A stretch of DNA of 64,000 bases from Oreohelix idahoensis (taxonomy: Eukaryota > Mollusca > Gastropoda > Stylommatophora > Oreohelicidae): the NCBI GenBank assembly GCA_024509875.1, contig JAMPIV010017574.1, positions 289,001 to 353,000 of the forward strand, written 5' to 3'. Shown piece by piece: positions 56,714-64,000 of this stretch (the first letter of the stretch is position 1; each line of letters opens with the position of its first letter). Under the pieces are notes generated by a model, which searched no databases, was not told the origin of the DNA, and saw only the letters and a list, made by a program, of their open reading frames with translations. Both the position numbers and the translations under genes were made by a program.

Positions 56714-59700
56714 TTAGTTGGAGTCATGTGGGCATCTAGACAAAATGTCAGCCATCACATTATCCGCACCACGGATAGCTCGTACCGTGAAGTGAAAAGG
56801 TTGAAGAGCTATAGCATATCGAGTGGATCTCGAACTCTTCAAATTCTTAGTCTGAATAGCTGTAAGAGCTTTCTGATCAGTCTCTAGAATGAAATGTGCG
56901 CCCAGGAGGAATCTTTGTAGCTTTAGAATTGACCAAACCATCGCTAACAACTCACGGTCTAAAACCGAGTAGTTCCTCTCTGCCGCATTTAGTTTTCTAG
57001 AAATGTACATAACAGGATGCAGAGTATTTGCATATTCTTGCATCAGTGCTGCTCCAATCCCAGTGGATGAAGCATCACTCCGAAGAACAAAAGTCCTATC
57101 AAGAGTAGGTAATCTTAAGATGGGAGGAGAAGAAAATATATTCTTGATTTGGTCTAGTGAAGATTGGCATTCTTCAGACCAACGGACCAGATTAGGCGAA
57201 CCTTTCTTCAACAATGTTGAGAGAGGTGCCATGATCGAAGATAAATTTGGAATAAATCTCCCATAAAATTGAATTAAACCTAAGAGACTCCTAACTTGTT
57301 TCTTCGTTTTAGGAACAGAGATGTTCAGTATTTTGGAAGTATTGTGGTCTTCTGTCTTCAAGAGACCATGACCAACACGATGACCCAGGAAAGAGATTTC
57401 ACCAAAACCAACAAAAGCTTTAGAAGGTTTCGCTGTCAAATTATTCTCACGTAGAGTGGACAGTAAGTCATATAACCCTAAATAGTGATCTTCCCAGGTA
57501 TCACTGAAGAGACAGATGTCATCTAAGTATGCGATGACATCCGAACGATGTGACAGAATTCGACGCATCATGCGAACGAAAGTGGCAGGGGCGTTCATGA
57601 GACCAAAAGGCATAACATTCCATTGAAATAGACCCCTAGGTGTAGAAAAAGCAGTAAGAGGTTTGGCATGCTCTGCTAAAGGCACTTGCCAATAACCTTT
57701 AGACAAGTCAAGTTTAGTGAAGAATCTAGAATTAGAAAGTCTAATCAGTAGATCTTCTAACAAAGGCATCGGTTCAGCATCGAACTTTGTGACCTGATTC
57801 AATTTGCGATAATCAACACAAATTCGTATGTTCTTATCCTTCTTCCGGACAATAACCATGGAAGAAGAATATGGTGAAGTCGATGGTTCAATTATATTTA
57901 ATTGAATCATTTCATCCAATTCCTTTTCCACTTGCGACTGAAAGTGTATAGGAATAGGATAAGGCCTAACCCTAATTGGATTATTGTCGGTAAGAATTAT
58001 GTCATGTTCTATGACATCTGTGTGTCCAGGAATGTCAGTGAGAACATCCTGAAATGTTTGTAACATCGACGAGACTTGTCGATGTTCGTCACCAGAAAGA
58101 TTAGGAGAAACAGAAACGTTTTTCCAAGATTCCGTAGAATGTAATGGAACCACTGGAAGGGGAAGATTAACATCAGAGAAGGTAGATTCCTCATCCTGTA
58201 TGACAGACAGGGATGAATAATGACCGTGAGGTGCAGGAGCATCATCCGTTGCCTGGAAAATAGGCAGCAAATAGTCCGGACGTTCGTGAAATTCCGAAAG
58301 CATGTTTATGTGGAAAGTTTTATGCTTTCCATCAATATCGACCACATAGTCAACATCGGAAATCCGAGAGACTATTGCATACGGACCTTTCCATGCAATA
58401 AGAAGTCTATTTTCCCTACTGGGGAGTAGGACGAATGCTTTGTCACCTGGACAAAGTTGTCGTAGACATCTATTCTTGTTAGCAAACTGTCTTGCCTTCT
58501 CTTTAGCAATTTCTGATGAAGCAGTTGCTAGCTTACATGCCTCAATGATCTTTTGTCTAAGAGCAATGACATACTCATATGAGGATTGAGTTTCATCGCT
58601 AATATCATCGGCAGTGATGAGATCGTGTGATAAAGACATAGGGCCGCGTGGACGCGCGCCAAAGACAAGTTCGAAGGGAGAAAATCCTGTGTGTTCATTA
58701 GGGACTTCTCTATAGGCAAAGAGAGCCGCGGGTAAAACCCTGTCCCAATCTTGAGGATGATCTTCAGTTATCTTACCAAGCAAAGTCTTGAGCGTTCTAT
58801 TCAGACGCTCAACTAACCCATTAGACATAGGATGGTAGATACTACTGAGAGATCGTTCAATATGTAAGGTAGACATTACCTGTGACATAGTGTCAGATAT
58901 GAGTTGAGTGCCATGGTCTGACAATATTTCTCTGGGGAACCCCAAGCGAGAAAATATCAACCAAAGAGCATCTGCGATATCTGTAGTAGATATGCTCTTA
59001 AGAGGAATAGCCTCTGGCCAACGTGTGCACATATCGACACATGTAAGGATAAACTGATGTCCTCTGGCCGACTTGACCTTAAAAGGGCCAATAATATCTA
59101 TGGCCATTTTCTGAAACGGCCGAATAGGAATGTCAGCAGCCTGGATAGGCGCAGCATGTCGTGGTCCTCTAGATTTGACCTCCTGACATACCTTGCATGA
59201 TCGGCAGTAAATACGAATGTCCTTATTGACAAAAGGCCAAAAGAAAGCCGCAAGGACTCTCGACTTCGTACGGGAAAAACCCATATGTCCAGCACATTGC
59301 GAGTCATGAGCATGTTGCAATATTTGCACTCTCATGCTCTTGGGAACAAGAATTTGCGAATGTGCCGACGTAGTCGAATCTTGTACCATACGTACAAGTA
59401 CGCCGTTTCTCATTGCAATCCAAGATTTTCTATTTGTATCCTGATTCGGATCACCTTTCTTCGCAAGAATGAAGAATTTTTTTAAAGAAGGATCTTCTTC
59501 TTGCAATTTTATGAAAGAGTCACGAGTAATCACTAAGTGACTATCTTGGCTATCAACTCCATTATCACTATTCAGTGAAGTTTCGGGTGTTTGTAGAGCT
59601 TGTGCTCTTGTAACCACTGCATTTGTAGCTTGCATGTTATTATCTTCCCAAGCAGCAATCTGCTGTGGGGTACACTCCCTAACTCCGTGAATACGACCAA

Positions 59701-60010
59701 TAATAAGGTCCGCAATAGGATTAGGTAAGAGACAAGCATGCACATCTCCAGTAAAGAAAGGAGTGGCAATGCGAATTACAGCAGTAGGATATTTTTCTAG
59801 AGTGCCGCCAAATGTGACACATTTAATAACCCTTCCTGTAGCACAAGATGGATCTACAAGCGATTGTCTAACACCAATAGTGGTGCATCCGGAATCGAAA
59901 AGTAGTGAGACCGGAGTATCATTAACAAGACCCTTATGTAGGATTAAAGAACCCCTCCCGTCATGCGCAACAGCAGCAGGAAGAGCGGGAAGTGGGTGAC
60001 CACAACTCAA
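56714..60010 (-). CDS. Element 3 Pol: protease, integrase, RT, RNase H in one uninterrupted frame
   Basis: Counting from the first codon at 60010 the frame is 1,098 residues, but it is open further upstream through the Cys cluster (CPQCSTLFEP...LSCGH). Protease D-S-G is at about 39-41 and LIIGR at 102-106. The integrase zinc domain has His at about 233-242 and Cys at 269, 272 and 275. The catalytic triad is D305, D365, E401, an exact D-35-E spacing, followed by a GPY module at about 542. RT has LDLSKGYW near 766-773 and YLDD at 828-831. RNase H has RSDAS near 977, LDREL near 1017 and ETDQK near 1043. All catalytic residues are present, so this Pol could be functional. The order integrase-RT is read directly from this single frame with no rearrangement. 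Confidence 0.95.
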   Translation of the reverse strand: MSCGHPLPALPAAVAHDGRGSLILHKGLVNDTPVSLLFDSGCTTIGVRQSLVDPSCATGRVIKCVTFGGTLEKYPTAVIRIATPFFTGDVHACLLPNPIADLIIGRIHGVRECTPQQIAAWEDNNMQATNAVVTRAQALQTPETSLNSDNGVDSQDSHLVITRDSFIKLQEEDPSLKKFFILAKKGDPNQDTNRKSWIAMRNGVLVRMVQDSTTSAHSQILVPKSMRVQILQHAHDSQCAGHMGFSRTKSRVLAAFFWPFVNKDIRIYCRSCKVCQEVKSRGPRHAAPIQAADIPIRPFQKMAIDIIGPFKVKSARGHQFILTCVDMCTRWPEAIPLKSISTTDIADALWLIFSRLGFPREILSDHGTQLISDTMSQVMSTLHIERSLSSIYHPMSNGLVERLNRTLKTLLGKITEDHPQDWDRVLPAALFAYREVPNEHTGFSPFELVFGARPRGPMSLSHDLITADDISDETQSSYEYVIALRQKIIEACKLATASSEIAKEKARQFANKNRCLRQLCPGDKAFVLLPSRENRLLIAWKGPYAIVSRISDVDYVVDIDGKHKTFHINMLSEFHERPDYLLPIFQATDDAPAPHGHYSSLSVIQDEESTFSDVNLPLPVVPLHSTESWKNVSVSPNLSGDEHRQVSSMLQTFQDVLTDIPGHTDVIEHDIILTDNNPIRVRPYPIPIHFQSQVEKELDEMIQLNIIEPSTSPYSSSMVIVRKKDKNIRICVDYRKLNQVTKFDAEPMPLLEDLLIRLSNSRFFTKLDLSKGYWQVPLAEHAKPLTAFSTPRGLFQWNVMPFGLMNAPATFVRMMRRILSHRSDVIAYLDDICLFSDTWEDHYLGLYDLLSTLRENNLTAKPSKAFVGFGEISFLGHRVGHGLLKTEDHNTSKILNISVPKTKKQVRSLLGLIQFYGRFIPNLSSIMAPLSTLLKKGSPNLVRWSEECQSSLDQIKNIFSSPPILRLPTLDRTFVLRSDASSTGIGAALMQEYANTLHPVMYISRKLNAAERNYSVLDRELLAMVWSILKLQRFLLGAHFILETDQKALTAIQTKNLKSSRSTRYAIALQPFHFTVRAIRGADNVMADILSRCPHDSN

Positions 60011-60015
60011 AGTAG

Positions 60016-61682
60016 TTATGGTACCCGGTTCGAATAAAGTACTGCATTGGGGGCATTTGTTTGCTCTCTCAAAGTCAAAAGCAGAACTAGTGACAGCGTC
60101 AAAGTTTTTACTATCAACAACATGATTACAGGCTCCCTCAGTTTCCTGTTGTACAGCATTAGCCTGCTGATATCTCTTTTTTTGTGTTGAGATCTACCCC
60201 GACTATTATTACCTCTGAAGTTATCAGAGTTATTATTATCTCTGCAGTTATTATTGTCTCTATTGTAATTGTTATCCTGGTTCGAATTCCAGTTTCCACG
60301 ATTACTATCATGTTCACATTGATGCGAACATCTATTTGTTTGGTTCTGAGGTCTTCGGCAGGAATAACCTCTATTACCATATCCTCTTTTGAAATGCTTA
60401 TAATTATTAGGGTGATAGTAACGAGTACTATCAGGTTGTCTCCAATTCTTCGAAGAAGAATCACCATGAAATTGATTTCCATGATTTTGACAGAAATTAC
60501 CGCTACTCTTTCTATCAAAATTTTGTTGGAATCTACGAGCAAAATTTTGGCCATACGGAGCTGCCGAAGCAACTGGTAAACCTTCTTTCACCTTAGAGTT
60601 ACCCATGGTTATGTGTGGGTGCGCAGTTACGTATTGGCAACAGAAATCTTCCATTTCTTTTATTGTTTTAGGTTTACGTTCATGAAGGAAAGCAAGGAAA
60701 GACTCATTGACAGACGACATGACTTTGTCTCTAAGTATTAAATCCATAAGTCCTTCATAAGTTTTTTCCGTCTTAGATAGTTCAACCCATCGTGAGAAAG
60801 TAATGCGTATTCTTGCAATAAACTCGGAGAATTCAACTCCATTTTCAGGTAACATGTTTTTAAATTGTAGACGATAGCCGTCTTCGTTAAGCTGATATTT
60901 CTTTAACAAAGCGGCCCTGACAACCTCATAATTGTTCTTGTCAGGTTCATCCACCATATTTAATATACTTAGAGCTTTACCTGTCAGTATCCCTGATAAC
61001 TGATAAACATATTTTGCTTTGTCTATGTTATGAGCTGTACATGCTTGTTCAAATCTGTCCAGATAGAACATTATGTCATCACTGGAAGGACTAAATGTTG
61101 GTAACTTAATCTTAAAAGTATCATTATTAGCCTTACCAGAAGATGAACCCTTGTTTGAATCATTACCATTACTCATGCTCGTCAATTTCAATTTTTCCAA
61201 CTCTAAAGCTAAGACTTTTCTTCATGTTCCATTTTTGCTTTCTCTTTCCTCTCATCAGACTCTCTCTGTAATCTTCTTTCCTCAGCCTGAGCCTCTTTTT
61301 GAAGTCTTTCATTTTCAGCTTCTTTTTCAAGTCTTTTATTTTCAGCCTCTTTTTCAAGTCTTTTATTTTCAGCCTCTTTTTCAAGTCTTTTATTTTCAGC
61401 CTCTTTTTCAAGTCTTTTATTTTCAGCTTCTAGCTGTAGCTGGAGTTTTCTCTCCTCAGCTTCTGATTCCCTTTTTTGTTTTTCCATTTCCATTTGGAAT
61501 CTTTTTTCATCCACCTGCATCTGCAGTTTCTTTTGTTCAGCTTCCATATGCAGTTTCTTTTGTTCAGCTTCCATTGCTTTATCATATCGAGCAGTTGCAA
61601 ATTCTTCTAACTTATCACCAGTCTTCCCAAGCAATTTACCCTGCTCAATAAAGTGCTCAAATGTAGACATGTTGTCTAACAT
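60016..61682 (-). CDS. Element 3 Gag (two frame breaks)
   Basis: Met at 61682 (MLDNMSTFEHFIEQGKLLG) opens a coiled coil. Nine-residue units EAENKRLEK are repeated about five times (27-bp repeats, about 61310-61435). Near 61210 the frame breaks, and the Gag resumes from 61200 (MEKLKLTSMSNGND). The capsid-like part (FYLDRFEQACTAHNIDKAK, WVELSKTEKTYEGLMDL, FLHERKPKTIKEMEDF) is followed by an Asn/Arg/Gly-rich tract. Near 60180 another frame change links to the Cys cluster (ERANKCPQCSTLFEP) and Pol. The last ~40 residues of the printed frame are therefore out of frame. Confidence 0.87.
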
Positions 61683-63115
61683 ATGAGTCCAAAACCTGAA
61701 ATAATTAACTAATTTATTTCAAACCTAAGTGTAACAAGTCTTAATTAAGCACTTGTATATTCACATCACATTATATTATCCCAGTCTCTGTGGGAAACAA
61801 GTCTCCAATCAAAGAACTTGTATATGAAATATCAGCACTCAATTCTTGATCATAAGTGCACTTCTCATTCAATAGTGCACGACACTATTCATCATTCATT
61901 TATCATCAGTGTAGTAGTAACAGTGCATTAGCATAGCCCATTAACTAATTACTATAACTGTAAACAATGACTATGTAAACACATGCAGAATGTAAACATT
62001 GAAAATGTAAACAATGTAAACAATGTAAACAATAACAATGTAAACAATAACAAAGATCAGCAACAATACAAAAACGTTCGCAGAAATCAACTAAAAATAA
62101 AGCAGAAATTAATGAAATATCACAAAAAATGTGACGATATCTGCGCTATAATTAAACAAAATACATGACACCACAGTGTATAAACAAAAATGTTGTATGA
62201 AACTAAATTATAGACAAGAGTAGGCTAACAAATACAAACAAATCAAAACAAAACTAAAGAATGCGAAATAATAACGAAAACAATATTAAAACATGTCATC
62301 ACAGCTAACATAAATAGCAACAGAAGTCGCTTAGCAAATTCCAGTATCGGAAATTTGCAAACCCTACAGAAAACGCTCACAATAGACGACCTCTATGACG
62401 TGGCATAATCTAACGGAGACACCACCCAACCGAGAACCCGCTGAAATATAAACATATAAATATACAAATAACATATAGACATATAACATATAGAATGAGA
62501 TGATACACAGAAGACTCAGCAGAAGTATAAGGGCACAGTTTACATACAAACAGGCCACTTAACTTATAGGCTTCCAATCGTAGAACAGCAGAAAAAACGG
62601 ATGTCAATCAACGTCCTAAAGAGCGAAGCTCCAACGATGATGGCACATCTGAACTGCTTCCACTGCTAACACGATGGTACAAGAGCTTCTGAAATACTGT
62701 GTGTTGAGTTGTTTCGGCACTTGACCTTCTAATCCAAAAATAAGTTGATGGAAATCGGTACTTGGCCTTCTTCAGAAAACAACCCGTTTCAACCGGCACT
62801 TGACCTTCACAAAAATGACAGCACTGGAACCTTGACAGCAGCAACTTGCTTGACTTGCGTAAAAGATAACAGCAGTCCGAGTTATCCGGCAACATGTAAC
62901 AACGCCGGGTACTGTCAAATTCTTGTTTCCGTCAAAAAGTTGAAATTTTGACTTTTACCGGGCAACGCCGAGTACTTTGAAAATTTTGAAGATGTTGACT
63001 GTATTGAAGAATGTTAATTTCTTGAAGGATGCTGATGAATTCTTGTTGAAAATGAAGTGGGTAAGGGACCCCGTGTTTGCTGGTACCAGAATCAAACCAG
63101 CTTATGGCCACCAAA
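61683..63115 (-). other. Element 3 untranslated leader and primer-binding candidate
   Basis: No coding signal. On -, TGGTGGCCATAAGCTGG (63097-63113) starts two bases after the LTR, the same spacing and TGGTGG start as element 2. The stretch 62280-62450 is partly conserved with 52590-52770 of element 2. A short aatgtaaac(aa) repeat is at 61985-62050. Confidence 0.65.
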
Positions 63116-64000
63116 TGATGCGTGATGCCATATGATGATGGATGGTATCCGCATGTCTGGTTTTGTGTAGTGTGCAGATGTGTTCAGTCAAACAATGTTC
63201 ATACAAAAAAATAACAGGGCAATCCACATAGGACGTCAGTAAACTCACGACGTATAAAGTCAATGATTCTTGTAACAGCCGTTGACGTTTTTCTTCATTA
63301 TTTATTGTGGACGCCACAGTGACAAAATGGTTACGCGAATATGTAGGCACATCAAACAGTCATTATCACAGCAACATTCAATACAGCAATAGACGGTAGA
63401 CAGCATTACAATGATGAGTCAGATGCATGTTATATTTCATAGTGCTGTAAATGTAGTCAGGTGAAAAACTCCATCCTTTTCTATAACAGCCAGGAGATAA
63501 CCAGATGTATGAGATCAGTTCACTCTCCTTAGTCTGACTTCAGCAAGACAGACACGTCTGCCGAAGTATAAATAATGTCCTCAAAAATATCCTCTAGATA
63601 ATAAAGGTTTTCCAAACCTAGTTCATTTAACAAAGTAGCAAGTAATGGTCCTTGGGACATGCATCAACCGATGCAGTACAATACAGCGACATGTGAGCTG
63701 GGAAAACATCTCGTGACGACGACTTTCGAAGACAGGCTATGAATCGAAATCGCTCACGACCCAAAATCGATAGAGTTAATGAAAAGTCAATTTACCTTGC
63801 CTTCAGGAAATACACAGAAATATCACGCCTCCCGACATGTGGGAAACACTAGAGGTATTATCTCGAATAAACGAAATATCCATTAAGAGGACTACACATC
63901 CCTGACAGAACAAAAAATAGCGGAGATCCCCTCTTCAACGAGGCATCTCTTTCGCCATTCAAATCGCTCACTCCACTAGTGGTGGGCGGAAACCGATCGA
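63116..64000 (-). repeat. Element 3, 5' LTR (right copy), truncated by window end
   Basis: 885 bp aligned with 54871-55757, differing by several substitutions (for example catagaacg/cataggacg, aaaatagc/aaagtagc) and short indels (ataacggc/ataacagggc). Confidence 0.9.

Larger units (their letters stand above)
54871..64000 (-). mobile_element. Element 3: integrase-before-RT (Gmr1-like) LTR retrotransposon, cut by window end
   Basis: The left LTR (54871-55945) reappears at 63116 and runs off the window, lacking about its last 190 bases. The order on - is Gag (61682 to ~60100), Cys cluster, protease, integrase, RT, RNase H (to 56714). The LTR copies differ at more positions than those of elements 1 and 2 (several substitutions and small indels), so this insertion is somewhat older. 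Yet its pol is fully open. It lies 139 bp from element 2 in the same orientation. The right target duplication is outside the window. Confidence 0.93.

Noticed and set aside
38909..64000. Further SLCO exons downstream of the Kazal exon
   Set aside because: I looked for the conserved blocks expected after the Kazal module (next membrane spans) and found none with splice sites; the following intron apparently exceeds the window.

Overview
The window is animal nuclear DNA. It shows phase-matched spliced exons, SINEs, several LINE families, very long introns, microsatellites and LTR retrotransposons. The mix of repeats suggests a mollusc or other lophotrochozoan, but that is inference. The only host gene I can support is a solute carrier organic anion transporter (SLCO/OATP). 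Three consecutive internal exons lie on the + strand at 13348-13512, 18817-19000 and 38785-38908. They have canonical splice sites and phases that join exactly, and the third encodes the extracellular Kazal-like cysteine domain. The rest of the window reads as intron or flank of this gene and is filled with mobile DNA.

Layout. 1-2070 is a decayed Ty3/gypsy element (gag, zinc knuckle, protease; - strand) with a possible LTR edge at 2071. 3067-8500 is mostly unrecognised DNA with several tandem repeats (61, 33, 46 and 29 bp units); the 33-bp array grew out of a LINE 3' end. 9840-10564 is a LINE fragment with a perfect 13-bp target duplication. 13640-14055 is another LINE piece. 15320-16985 (-) encodes a conserved invertebrate protein of unknown function with one frameshift. 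17811-18647 looks like a pogo/Tigger-type DNA transposon remnant. 20245-21200 is a LINE RNase H region split by a SINE. 21611-22163 is a possible Helitron. 22854-25354 is a 2.5-kb solo LTR with target duplication.

25975-38493, 45155-54731 and 54871 to beyond 64000 are three related LTR retrotransposons, all on the - strand. Their domain order is gag, protease, INTEGRASE, reverse transcriptase, RNase H. Their reverse transcriptase is Ty3/gypsy-like, but integrase precedes RT as in Ty1/copia; this is the hallmark of the Gmr1 clade. The first two have 5-bp target duplications (ATTAT, ATATG) and nearly identical LTRs. The first carries a nested 2.57-kb solo LTR between integrase and RT and a SINE in its leader. 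The second sits inside a LINE. The third has an uninterrupted protease-to-RNase H frame of about 1,100 residues.

The three elements share traits I do not recognise from standard family descriptions. A CxxC...CxH cysteine cluster, plus an Asn/Arg/Gly-rich tract, stands where a CCHC knuckle is expected. An A-tract/T-tract hairpin abuts the polypurine tract. The Gag N-terminal coiled coils carry tandem repeats amplified separately in each element. Most frame breaks in elements 1 and 2 are one- or two-base gains in homopolymers, so some may be assembly error rather than decay.
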